The notes: generated from the sequence alone by a model not told the origin. Positions 9,306 through 16,721 are shown, numbered from the stretch's first letter. The stretch is DNA of 64,000 nucleotides from Candidatus Terraquivivens yellowstonensis (GCA_023539445.1 JAKCEW010000002.1:1-64000), one strand, 5' to 3'. A program made the numbers and translations.

Positions 9306-9893
9306 TCAGCAATACTTCGAAAGAAATGATAACAGTTTACTGAGTTTGTTATTTTTTTCTAACAAAGAGATCCAATCAACGAAATCCCCTCTGCCCCCCT
9401 CAGATAGTAGCTTTACTGTCATTTTTGCTGCTTTGTGTCTCCCCAAATGCGTGACATCCAATTGAGCAACTTTTGAGCGACCGAATTTGTGAACGAATTC
9501 GACATACTGTTCATCCGTAAGCTCAGCCGCGACATTCGCAGCAACCTTTCTGAGAGGATACCCGCGAGAACGCAACACGGCAAGCAGACTTAGTGGGTTC
9601 CTCCTGAGTACCACGACTCTCAACACCTTACAGTCCCTTGGCTTGAATGCTATGTGAGTGGCGACAATCGGTGGCTTTACTTCTTCCTTTATTGCTGAGC
9701 TAAGAGCGGCCGAGAGCGCTCTGAGGTCAATGATGTAAGACCTGCTGCTCCTATCGTATGCCGTATAAAGTCTCTCCGACTTCACGAATTCTGGTATATC
9801 AATGAACCTCGTACGCATCAATTTCGCGGTCAAAGAACCTATCGTCGTCTTGCCTACGCCGGGAACGCCGGCTATTATGTACAGGTCCGTCAA
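9306..9893 (-). CDS. AK6/Fap7-like adenylate kinase-type NTPase
   Basis: A 195-aa P-loop protein. Walker A is GVPGVGKT (9-16). The downstream segments YDRSSRSYIIDL and VATHIAF, and the lid segment VVLRRNPLSLLAVLRSRGY, follow the archaeal AK6/Fap7 pattern rather than the bacterial Adk lid. Fap7 (hCINAP) acts with uS11 in late small-subunit maturation in yeast and archaea, and also has adenylate kinase activity. Its proximity to nob1 agrees with a ribosome-maturation role. The C-terminal ~50 residues are basic and less conserved. It is divergent from amzA. Confidence 0.8.
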   Translation of the reverse strand: MTDLYIIAGVPGVGKTTIGSLTAKLMRTRFIDIPEFVKSERLYTAYDRSSRSYIIDLRALSAALSSAIKEEVKPPIVATHIAFKPRDCKVLRVVVLRRNPLSLLAVLRSRGYPLRKVAANVAAELTDEQYVEFVHKFGRSKVAQLDVTHLGRHKAAKMTVKLLSEGGRGDFVDWISLLEKNNKLSKLLSFLSKYC

Positions 9894-9950
9894 CGCATTC
9901 CACGTAATGGCTCAAGCTTAATAAAACATTCGGTTATTATTGGAAATGTA

Positions 9951-10463
9951 ATGCGAAGGCTCAGAATAATTCAATCAAAGTACTTAGGGAGGATCGCGGA
10001 AATCGTAGCGGGACGTCTGAAAGAAGTTTATGGACTCGATGTTGTGGTAGATGAAAAGACATTTAATGTTACTCCGTATAGCTTTAATGCTTTACGAAGA
10101 CAGCACAACGCAGTCTCTATAGCAGAAGTGCTTTCGAAAATGAAGATGAACGATGAACTCCTACTTGCATTGGTTGATGTAGACACGTACGCACCTGGGT
10201 TGAATTATTGCTTCGGCATAGCTTTAAAGGATGTCGCCGTCGTTTCCACATACAGGCTCGACCCAAGGTTCTATGGCTTGCCATACGATGAGTCTCTTTA
10301 CCATGAAAGGATAATTAAGGAAGCATGTCATGAAGTCGGTCACCTTCTTGGGCTCCAGCACTGCGATAACCCAAAGTGTGTGATGCACTTCAGCAACTGG
10401 ATACACGATACGGATGTTAAAGGTTATATGCCGTGTGCGCGTTGCATAAGCAAGCTTAGATAA
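9951..10463 (+). CDS. amzA: Archaemetzincin (zinc metallopeptidase)
   Basis: A 170-aa protein with the complete archaemetzincin signature: HEVGHLLGLQHC (H127, E128, H131, H137, C138), then C143, the metzincin Met-turn (V-M-H) and C162-x2-C165. The first zinc is catalytic and the extra cysteines hold a second structural zinc. The family is widespread in archaea; the physiological substrate is unknown. The sugar nucleotidyltransferase follows directly. Confidence 0.93.
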   Translation: MRRLRIIQSKYLGRIAEIVAGRLKEVYGLDVVVDEKTFNVTPYSFNALRRQHNAVSIAEVLSKMKMNDELLLALVDVDTYAPGLNYCFGIALKDVAVVSTYRLDPRFYGLPYDESLYHERIIKEACHEVGHLLGLQHCDNPKCVMHFSNWIHDTDVKGYMPCARCISKLR

Positions 10464-10471
10464 CATATATA
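10463..10471 (+). promoter_or_regulatory. TATA box of the sugar nucleotidyltransferase gene
   Basis: The sequence acatatata is centred near 10467. The expected start of transcription, about 26-27 bp on, falls near 10494. This is just before the second in-frame ATG (10497) and after the first ATG (10473), so it decides the start codon of the next gene. Confidence 0.5.
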
Positions 10472-10496
10472 CATGCCCGCAAAAATTGTACTTTTC

Positions 10497-11780
10497 ATGA
10501 AAGCTGAGGATCTGACGTGCTTCATACCCGTTGGTGGCATGGCAAAAAGGCTAAGACCATTGACCTATGATGTATCTAAGCCATGCGTAAGATTCATGAA
10601 CAGAGCGCTTATAGAGTTTCCAATACTCGCATTGGCGAGTCAAGGAGTAAGGAATTTTATACTGGGTGAGCAGGGCTACACGAACTACACAGACCTTTTT
10701 GACCAGTTTGGTGACGGTACTGGTTTCTCTGCGAAGTATGGCATAAACCCAAGAATCCACATAATGCACCAGCCGAATGTAGATGACTTGGGGAGTGCCG
10801 ACTCGTACAGGATAAATGTTGAATATTATGATGTCGAAGGGCCAGTGATAGTCGTCCAAGGAGATAACATATTTGATATAAATCTCGAAGACATGATAAG
10901 GTGGCACGAGAAGAAGGGCGCATTGATGACGATTGCCCTCTTCAGGGTGAAAAATGTAGAAGAGTATGGTGTGGCCGCAGTCGATGGTGATATGAGAATA
11001 AAAAAATTTGTAGAGAAACCAACACCCGAGCAGGCTCCGAGCAATTTGATAAATGCTGGAATATACTTGCTAGCGCCTGAAGTTAGGAAGCTGGTCGGAT
11101 GCGATGAAGTAAAGAAAATTTTGGATGAAAGAAAAAGGCTGGACTTCGGCTACGACCTGATACCTTATCTTGTAGATAAGGGCTTTCCAGTATACGGTTA
11201 CGAGATATCTGTTTGGTACGACGTTGGCAACCCAAAGGAATACCTGAGGGCTATGGTTGAGATACTCAACGGCGCGATTGACATCAAAATGCCGGAAAGG
11301 TTGGTCCAGCTAAACAGTAAGGTTTGGGTACAAGAGTATGGTGACGAGTCCAATAAGATCAGGGATGACGTGTTGAGAAAGTACAGGGATGGCAAGATAA
11401 TCGTCGAGGGTGCGGCACTGATAGGCAAGCATGTGAAAATAGGCGAACGTACGGTGATACAAGATTCCTGTATAGACAACTACTGCATAATAGGGGACAA
11501 CGTCAGGATTGAAAGGTCTGCGATAATGGATGCCGTGAAGATCGGCGATAACGCTTGCATAGTTGATAGCATAATTGGTAGGAAGTCTATCATAGACTCT
11601 TCTCGGAACAATCCAACTTACATCGGCGAGTACTCAGTGATCGGCAACGCCGTCAGGATAAGGGAGGGTTGCAAGCTTATCGGGACGAGGGTGAATCCAT
11701 ACTTGACTATACCGCCGGGCATGAAGTACGTTAACAAGTACATCGAGGATTACAAGGACGTTGTACAGATGGCCGAGTAG
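10497..11780 (+). CDS. NDP-sugar nucleotidyltransferase with C-terminal left-handed beta-helix
   Basis: A nucleotidyltransferase of about 427 aa. The N-terminal Rossmann domain has PVGGMAKRLRPLT, a variant of GGxGTRLRPLT, then the metal-binding QGDNIF and FVEKP motifs. The C-terminal ~120 residues contain hexapeptide repeats (for example IGDNVRIERSAIM, IGDNACIVDSIIG) forming a beta-helix. It would activate a sugar phosphate (glucose-, mannose- or GlcNAc-1-phosphate) with an NTP for glycan synthesis. The exact sugar cannot be assigned. The track starts at 10473; I prefer ATG 10497 because of the TATA spacing and because homologues begin close to the GG motif. Confidence 0.8.
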   Translation: MKAEDLTCFIPVGGMAKRLRPLTYDVSKPCVRFMNRALIEFPILALASQGVRNFILGEQGYTNYTDLFDQFGDGTGFSAKYGINPRIHIMHQPNVDDLGSADSYRINVEYYDVEGPVIVVQGDNIFDINLEDMIRWHEKKGALMTIALFRVKNVEEYGVAAVDGDMRIKKFVEKPTPEQAPSNLINAGIYLLAPEVRKLVGCDEVKKILDERKRLDFGYDLIPYLVDKGFPVYGYEISVWYDVGNPKEYLRAMVEILNGAIDIKMPERLVQLNSKVWVQEYGDESNKIRDDVLRKYRDGKIIVEGAALIGKHVKIGERTVIQDSCIDNYCIIGDNVRIERSAIMDAVKIGDNACIVDSIIGRKSIIDSSRNNPTYIGEYSVIGNAVRIREGCKLIGTRVNPYLTIPPGMKYVNKYIEDYKDVVQMAE

Positions 11781-11805
11781 GTTTATATAATTAGTTCAGC
11801 ACGGT

Positions 11806-11822
11806 GGGAAAAAATTTTTCCC
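11806..11822. terminator. A/T-rich inverted repeat between convergent genes, possible terminator
   Basis: The 17-base sequence gggaaaaaatttttccc is almost a perfect palindrome (one extra A). It lies 26 bp after the nucleotidyltransferase stop and 44 bp before the end of the convergent ORF at 11866. The T-run on either strand suits archaeal termination for both genes. A TATA-like tttatataa just before it (11782-11790) leaves open that it belongs to a promoter region instead. Confidence 0.35.
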
Positions 11823-11865
11823 GCGGTGGGAAGCTAAAACAGCGTGGTACTGTCGTCCCATTCCC

Positions 11866-12300
11866 CTATGGTACGCTGGCCAAATCCTCCCCGTCCTTCG
11901 TGCCCTGCTGGGACGATTTTAGCATGGAAAGCATTTGCTGTATCTGGTTGGGTGTTAGTATGCCGGCTTGTAATAGGTTCACTATGGAGTTGGGGGAGGC
12001 ATAACCAGTAAGCTTGCCGATGTTGCCCTTAATCTGCCTCCACTTTAGGCTAGTGTTCCCGCTCTTGGAGGAGTATAGGACACCAAGAACGTCGGCTACC
12101 TTCACAAACTTTACGTTTCTGATCTGGCCGAGGAAGACCTTAGATACCGCCTCCACATGAATCGTCCCTTCTTGGGGGTCCCTTTCCGGGAAAACCGTGG
12201 GGTCCTCTAGATATTCTTTGGGAATGAATGACGCGCAAGAGTTGCTTATCACAAACCTCCTGAACTTCTCGAGTGTCGTCTTCGTTTCGATCTTTGTCAT
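11866..12300 (-). CDS. Uncharacterised 144-aa protein
   Basis: I do not recognise this protein. It is soluble, with no signal peptide or membrane helix. The middle part (residues about 45-110) looks like a mixed alpha/beta or winged-helix domain. The C-terminal third is Gln/Ser-rich with a run resembling an EH/UBA-like helix pair (ILTPNQIQQMLSMLKSS). It has an ATG start. On the minus strand a T-rich TATA-like tgtttatga lies about 20-28 bp upstream. Codon use is like that of its neighbours, so it is probably a real gene. It converges with the sugar nucleotidyltransferase. Confidence 0.55.
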   Translation of the reverse strand: MTKIETKTTLEKFRRFVISNSCASFIPKEYLEDPTVFPERDPQEGTIHVEAVSKVFLGQIRNVKFVKVADVLGVLYSSKSGNTSLKWRQIKGNIGKLTGYASPNSIVNLLQAGILTPNQIQQMLSMLKSSQQGTKDGEDLASVP

Positions 12301-12643
12301 AGTCTTTTTCTACAAATTGTCATAAACAGGCGCATCATTAAACCTTTACGGGAATCTTAGCCGAAAACCTGCCGCCCCTTGGCCGGTAAACTTCAGGATG
12401 GTATGCGGGGTATTAGGATACCAAGGCAACCCGTATATGGCGCCTCTATAGACGGAAAGGCATCCTTACACCCTGTCGTTTTAGAATTTGCCATTATAAA
12501 CGTCTTCGTATCCCGATTCAAAAATAAAAAGACTTTCTTGAAAAACCGAGGCTATATAGAATTTTTTAGCCCAAAATAAGCCATATAAAAGGAAATCTTT
12601 GGAACAAAAACGTTAAAGCGTCCGGGCGGTATTAGAGCCTTGG
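12301..12643. other. 343-bp stretch without a convincing gene
   Basis: A plus-strand ORF (12379-12579, TTG start) covers part of it, but has no recognisable domain or ribosome binding site. The left part is GC-rich (12360-12480) and the right part AT-rich (12500-12610, with taagccatataaaagg, a plausible TATA for the small ORF downstream). I looked for the conserved cores of SRP RNA, RNase P RNA and tRNA and did not find them. A non-coding RNA or gene remnant in the GC-rich part remains possible. Confidence 0.4.
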
Positions 12644-12652
12644 GTGATTATT

Positions 12653-12874
12653 ATGTTGAACCTAACGAGCATAATAATAGAGTCCGCAGTATTCTCGATC
12701 ATCCTGATAACCCTATGGATGAGTGCTGAGAGGTTAGTGCCCAAACTCTCGGCAGCCCTTAAGGAAATCATAAGGAGGCGCCGTAAGGCTAAGTATAACA
12801 ATAACCACAAGAGGAGGCGCAGGTCTTCATCGCTAGTGGTAGGGCCGAGCGTGCCACACTTCTGGAATAGGTAG
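12653..12874 (+). CDS. Possible small membrane protein with an arginine-rich tail
   Basis: A small ORF of about 73 aa from ATG 12653, preceded by ggtgat at a ribosome-binding distance; the track version starts at GTG 12644. Residues 5-25 form one hydrophobic helix. A strongly basic cytosolic-type segment follows (EIIRRRRKAK, then HKRRRRSSS). Such a hydrophobic helix plus poly-basic tail could bind nucleic acid or membrane lipid at the inner face. No family was recognised. It lies just upstream of the SMC operon on the same strand, but 235 bp separates them. Confidence 0.4.
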   Translation: MLNLTSIIIESAVFSIILITLWMSAERLVPKLSAALKEIIRRRRKAKYNNNHKRRRRSSSLVVGPSVPHFWNR

Positions 12875-13108
12875 TTATACCGATTTTATGGTAAAACACG
12901 CAAGTAATGTCTTGCGCAACATAAATTCGCCGGCAAAATAACGCTCTGTTAATCGTAGTTTGGACGTTGCACGGCATCTGTCATATTATGGCCAACGATG
13001 CGGCATTTGGCATCCTTAAAGTTTGGTGCGTCATGGCCTTAAGCCTCTTTACGGTAAACCCAAATATATTGCGGTTAAAATCAAAGGCAAGGGAGGAGAA
13101 CCCTTAAA
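12875..13108. other. Leader region of the SMC-like operon
   Basis: A 234-bp non-coding stretch. It contains a short hairpin-like repeat (acgcaagtaatgtcttgcg, 12899-12917), an AT-rich caaatatattgcgg at 13059-13072 that could be a TATA box, and a strong Shine-Dalgarno gggaggag (13091-13098) ten bases before the GTG of the SMC gene. No RNA gene was recognised. Confidence 0.45.
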
Positions 13109-14896
13109 GTGGAAAATACAGACGAGCGCTCCGCGGGAAAGCTTGAGCTGGAGGAGAGGGTAAAATCTGTACCGCACATAAAGGAGGTAATTCTAGAGAA
13201 TTTCATGTCCCATGAATACTCTAGGATACCGCTAAAACCGGGTCTTAACGTCATAATGGGGCCTAACGGTGCTGGAAAATCCTCAATACTTCTCGGGATA
13301 TCCGTCGCCCTCGGCCAGACCTACACGGAGAGGGGTGAACGATTAAGTGACCTCATACGTCGTGGGAAAGATGTGGCTAGGGTCACTGTTGTGTTCAACA
13401 ACAGTGCACATAACGGCAAAAGACCATTCAGAACTATAAACACGGACACAGTATCCATCGCCAGATACCTCAAGAGAAACGGAGACTACTGGCATTACGT
13501 GAACAACAGATTCATGACGAAGGCTGAGGTCGAGCACTTGCTTAAGCAGGTGGGCATAAACCCCAACAACATGCTCATAATAATGCACCAGAATATGATA
13601 GAACAGTTCGTAACAAAAAGCAGCGTTGAAAAGCTCCAGATGGTCGAGGACGCCGTAGGTGCATCGAAGCTTAGGGAGAGGATAATAGATGCCGAGGCCA
13701 AGCTGAACATGTTGCTTACAGAAGAAGCGGGCCTCAAGAAAACTCTGGAGGAAGCAAGGGCGACAGTTGAATATTGGAAGGAAGAGTACGGGAAGCTAGT
13801 AAAGCTCAGAAGGCTTGAGAACCATAGGGTTGAGCTTGAGCGTGAGCTTGCTTGGTCTCAAGTAATAGCTCTAGAGAACGATGTAAAGAGGATTGAGGAT
13901 AAAATATCCTCCCTCATCTTAGAGATTGAGGATCTAAACAAAGAAGCTAAAGAGCACGAGTTAAAAGCTGGAGCTTTACGTGAGGAGATCCGCGGAGCGG
14001 TACACCAATTAAAAGGAGCGGGACCTCAAACATCCGAAGCTTTGGACGATTTGGAAAAAAGGATAGATAGGCTGATAGACGAACTCGTTGACGAAAAGGT
14101 GCAAGAAGGAATTGCAAGGTTCAAGATACGCTTAACAGAATCCGAGATGAGAAAGCTAAAGTCTCAGTTAAGCGAGCTGAAGACGAAGCTTGCCTCTCAG
14201 CTGTCTGAGGCTGAACTGAAAGGGCCTCGTGTCGAGACTAACAGAAAACCAATGGAAATCCAAGAAGATTTGAAGATCTTAGAAGTTCAAATAAACTCTT
14301 TGGGTAGCGTAACGCCCAATGCTGAAGAGATGTACCTCTTAGCGGATGCTAAGTATAGCGAGGTCGAGATGAAGGCCAAGCAGCTCTCTGAGAACATAGA
14401 AAAGGCAAAGGAAGAAGTTGAGCGTAGGAAAGAAGTTTGGAGGGAGTTCCTAAGGAAGCTTATGTCGGAGGTCGAGCCGGCTTACATCCAAATACTAAAA
14501 TCTGTCGATGCGAACGGCAAAATATCTTTACGCAACCTGGAGGATATTGAGAAGGCATCCCTTGACCTTTATGTTGGCTTCAGGGGTGTCGAACCTGTCC
14601 TCCTAGACTCCCACACACAGAGTGGTGGTGAGAGGATAGTAGCGACACTCGCTTTCCTTCTTGCGTTACAGAAGTACGTTAAATCACCATTCAGGGCTGT
14701 TGATGAATTCGACGTTCACTTGGACCCGCTCAATAGGGAGAGAATGGTAAAGATGTTGACGGCAACCGCCAAGGCCGATCCGTACGTCCAGTATATAATA
14801 ATAACGCCGGGTTACATAAACGTGGGCGAGGATGCGAACGTAATCATCGTCCAAAACGTAAGCGGAAAGTCATCCGTAGGTGTGGTAGAAAGGTAA
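13109..14896 (+). CDS. Short hinge-less SMC ATPase with Smc5/6-type head motifs
   Basis: A 595-aa SMC-superfamily ATPase. The N-terminal head has ENFMSHEY and Walker A GPNGAGKS (51-58), and the Q-loop is around H160-Q161. Coiled coil runs about 185-300 and 310-460. The distal motif LGSVTPNAEEMY (398-409) matches the conserved 'LGxVNxxAxxEY' region of SMC C-terminal coils. The C-terminal head has signature QSGGER (504-509), Walker B VDEFDVHLD (531-539) and IITP (564-567). DEFDxxxD and the ITP motif are typical of Smc6/Smc5 heads rather than Smc1-4 or bacterial SMC, which have DExDAxLD. There is no room for an SMC hinge and no CxxC zinc hook; the turn is near GAGPQ (303-307). The start is GTG with a strong Shine-Dalgarno. 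It is followed after 6 bp by a kleisin-like gene. Crenarchaeal coalescin-type SMCs are the alternative family to test. Confidence 0.85.
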   Translation: MENTDERSAGKLELEERVKSVPHIKEVILENFMSHEYSRIPLKPGLNVIMGPNGAGKSSILLGISVALGQTYTERGERLSDLIRRGKDVARVTVVFNNSAHNGKRPFRTINTDTVSIARYLKRNGDYWHYVNNRFMTKAEVEHLLKQVGINPNNMLIIMHQNMIEQFVTKSSVEKLQMVEDAVGASKLRERIIDAEAKLNMLLTEEAGLKKTLEEARATVEYWKEEYGKLVKLRRLENHRVELERELAWSQVIALENDVKRIEDKISSLILEIEDLNKEAKEHELKAGALREEIRGAVHQLKGAGPQTSEALDDLEKRIDRLIDELVDEKVQEGIARFKIRLTESEMRKLKSQLSELKTKLASQLSEAELKGPRVETNRKPMEIQEDLKILEVQINSLGSVTPNAEEMYLLADAKYSEVEMKAKQLSENIEKAKEEVERRKEVWREFLRKLMSEVEPAYIQILKSVDANGKISLRNLEDIEKASLDLYVGFRGVEPVLLDSHTQSGGERIVATLAFLLALQKYVKSPFRAVDEFDVHLDPLNRERMVKMLTATAKADPYVQYIIITPGYINVGEDANVIIVQNVSGKSSVGVVER

Positions 14897-14902
14897 TGCG
14901 GT

Positions 14903-15694
14903 ATGTCTCATGAAAGAAGAACTGTAAATAGGGAGGAGCTTGAAAGGATAATAGCGCTCTGCGAATCTATCGAGAAAAGGGGTCTGGACCCGTTCTCGGT
15001 CAATGTGAAGGAACTTCTAATGAAGCTAAGGCGCATATTGGAAGAGCAGAAAGATTTAGAGATAATAATCCTCGATGCTGAGACGCTCTACAAGATAGCG
15101 GTCCTAATATCGCTGCAACAAAAGTGGTTGAAAGAAAGGGCATCATCGCTTTTCATAGATAGTCAGCTCGTATCGCTCAAAATAACCTCTGCCGAACCAA
15201 AGCAGTTGGCTGCGGCGCTCGCTAGGAGCTGGAGACCCATCGTCAGGGCTGAGCAACTTACGCCTTACAGAGTAAGGCAGGGTATGGAATACTTTTTGAT
15301 GTTGCCTCCTAGGGATAGGGCCTACGAGAAGCTTCCGACAGCGCAAGAGGAAGCATTACGCATCCTAAAGGGAGCAGAGTATGCGAAGGATGTAGTGTTG
15401 GAGGATGAAGTGAGAAAGATGCATGAAAGGTGCATTATGGCAGCAGGGAGCGATGGCGAAGTAGATTATTGGTCCATAGTAAGCGCCGACACATTTGAGG
15501 AGACTGTATGGAGGGCCTATGTACTCAGCTTCGTCATCAGCGAGGGATTAGCAGATATAAAGAAAAATCCCCTTACGGGTGAGATAAAGGTAGTGCCTTA
15601 TCCTTCAAAGCGTACGAGAGAGAAGGTAGCCGCATTCGTAATCTCCTTAAAAAGCGGGGAGGTGCCAAAGGCTCTTGGAAGAGAAAAGGAATGA
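14903..15694 (+). CDS. Kleisin-like partner of the SMC ATPase (ScpA/Nse4-like candidate)
   Basis: A 263-aa, mostly helical protein. The N-terminal segment (GLDPFSVNVKELLMKLRRIL, 27-46, and the helix through LISLQQKWLKERASSL) resembles the ScpA N-terminal domain. In ScpA, 'LDP..i.i..L...L' and a following helix bind the SMC neck. The middle 90-180 is low in recognisable features, as linkers in kleisins are. The C-terminal 185-235 has a winged-helix pattern (VWRAYVLSFVISEGLADIKK with a 'GEIKVVPY' wing), where kleisins bind the SMC cap. The call rests on this pattern plus position between an SMC gene and a KITE-like gene; sequence identity alone would be weak. Its last 20 bases overlap the next gene. 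Confidence 0.6.
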   Translation: MSHERRTVNREELERIIALCESIEKRGLDPFSVNVKELLMKLRRILEEQKDLEIIILDAETLYKIAVLISLQQKWLKERASSLFIDSQLVSLKITSAEPKQLAAALARSWRPIVRAEQLTPYRVRQGMEYFLMLPPRDRAYEKLPTAQEEALRILKGAEYAKDVVLEDEVRKMHERCIMAAGSDGEVDYWSIVSADTFEETVWRAYVLSFVISEGLADIKKNPLTGEIKVVPYPSKRTREKVAAFVISLKSGEVPKALGREKE

Positions 15695-16274
15695 GGTCGA
15701 GCGAGCAAGTAAGAAGATAGCAATAGCTGCTAGTATGCTTCTCTTCTCAAGCCATAGGCTTCCAGGCGTCAGGGGCTGGGAGCTACGTAGGAGGTTGGGC
15801 AAAGATTATCTCAAGATAATTGATGCGCTGAATAATAAACTGAACAGCATAGGTCTCAGAGTAAAGATAATGTTCGACCAACCATCGGGCGAACATCCAG
15901 CTCAGGACGACTTTGACAAAGCTAGATTCTTCATAACACTCTCCGAACCGCTCACAGTCGCCGATATAGTGGCCGCAGGTTGGAGCATAGAAGATGTGGC
16001 AATATTGGCTGCTGTGCTCTCTTATATTTTCACGAAGGGTGGTAAGGCTACTGAGAAGGAACTAATGGAGCTTCTAGAGGTAAAGTTCCCAAGATGGAAG
16101 GTGGAGGCAGCCATAGAGCGGTTTATCAGGAAAGGGTACCTTACGAGAATTGAGGATAACATGATAAAGGTTGGATGGAGAACTTTGGCGGAGGTGGATG
16201 AAAAGGAGTTGTTAAAGGCTATAACGGACATCACTCCGTCGCAACCAAAGGAAGATAATAAAGAGAATATCTAG
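15675..16274 (+). CDS. Nse3/MAGE-like tandem winged-helix (KITE) protein
   Basis: A 199-aa protein with two predicted winged helices, about 14-90 and 105-175. The second carries VAILAAVLSYIFTKGGKATEKEL (108-130), which strikingly resembles the MAGE homology segment (L-x-I-L-x-x-I-F-x-K-G-x-x-x-S/T-E-x-x). The tail (176-199) is polar. KITE proteins (ScpB, MukE, Nse1, Nse3) bind kleisin linkers in SMC complexes. The start is TTG at 15675 inside the kleisin-like gene. The stop overlaps the convergent Nudix gene by 4 bases. An alternative is a ScpB-like protein, but the second-domain motif reads more like MAGE. Function is inferred. Confidence 0.6.
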   Translation: MEEKRNEVERASKKIAIAASMLLFSSHRLPGVRGWELRRRLGKDYLKIIDALNNKLNSIGLRVKIMFDQPSGEHPAQDDFDKARFFITLSEPLTVADIVAAGWSIEDVAILAAVLSYIFTKGGKATEKELMELLEVKFPRWKVEAAIERFIRKGYLTRIEDNMIKVGWRTLAEVDEKELLKAITDITPSQPKEDNKENI

Positions 16275-16717
16275 CCGAAGAATCCCTTTTCCTTTAGCTT
16301 GCGAAGCATGGCTCTTAAACTCTCCGTAATTTCCATATTCATAGCTTCGTCTACAGATGCCCAGAGTACGTCTGAGGCATCCGATGCTGCCCTGAGATTG
16401 CCGCCAACCGGTCTAGCTAGATAATCTAAGATTACATAATGGAAGGCTATGTTGCCAGCATCATCTTTCCTGATAACTTCAATAATGTCCAGCAACTCGA
16501 GCACCTCAACCACGAGACCTGTTTCTTCATAAACTTCCCTAACTACTGCATCTTTCAACGACTCTCCGAGCTCGACGGCACCTCCTGGGATTGACCACTT
16601 TCCCTTACCAGGCTCGTTTACTCTCTTAACGAGAAGTATGTTGTGGTCTTGAAGTATTAGCGCACCTACTGCGACAACCGGCATCTTTGGATATTCTTTA
16701 CCCATATAGCGCTTCAC
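16271..16717 (-). CDS. Nudix hydrolase
   Basis: A 148-aa protein with a complete Nudix box, GGAVELGESLKDAVVREVYEETGL (quoted in part: GESLKDAVVREVYEETG), residues about 45-67, following GX5EX7REUXEEXGU. This loop binds the Mg ions that hydrolyse nucleoside diphosphates linked to another moiety. The segment KGKWSIPGG is like ADP-ribose or 8-oxo-dGTP pyrophosphatases, but the substrate cannot be assigned. It lies 4 bp after the lhr start on the same strand and is probably its operon partner. Confidence 0.9.
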   Translation of the reverse strand: MKRYMGKEYPKMPVVAVGALILQDHNILLVKRVNEPGKGKWSIPGGAVELGESLKDAVVREVYEETGLVVEVLELLDIIEVIRKDDAGNIAFHYVILDYLARPVGGNLRAASDASDVLWASVDEAMNMEITESLRAMLRKLKEKGFFG

Positions 16718-16721
16718 CGCG

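Noticed and set aside
11804-12004. 66-aa plus-strand ORF after the TATA-like tttatataa
   Set aside because: Antisense to the better 144-aa ORF, with Cys/Trp-rich composition unlike the neighbours; probably a shadow.
12379-12579. 66-aa plus-strand ORF (TTG start)
   Set aside because: No Shine-Dalgarno, no recognisable domain, Lys/Phe-rich tail from AT-rich DNA. Kept only as part of the gene-poor stretch.
12301-13108. SRP RNA, RNase P RNA or tRNA in the gene-poor region
   Set aside because: The conserved cores of these RNAs and a T-loop-like GTTCRANNC were looked for and not seen; a covariance search would be needed to exclude a divergent RNA.
13109-14896. Reading the SMC-like gene as a second Rad50
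   Set aside because: No zinc hook, short coils, DEFD Walker B and ITP motif, and no adjacent mre11; the true rad50 is at the left edge.
16022-16234. Minus-strand ORF inside the KITE-like gene
   Set aside because: Ser/Phe-rich shadow without a start signal; the plus frame has a clear winged-helix pattern.
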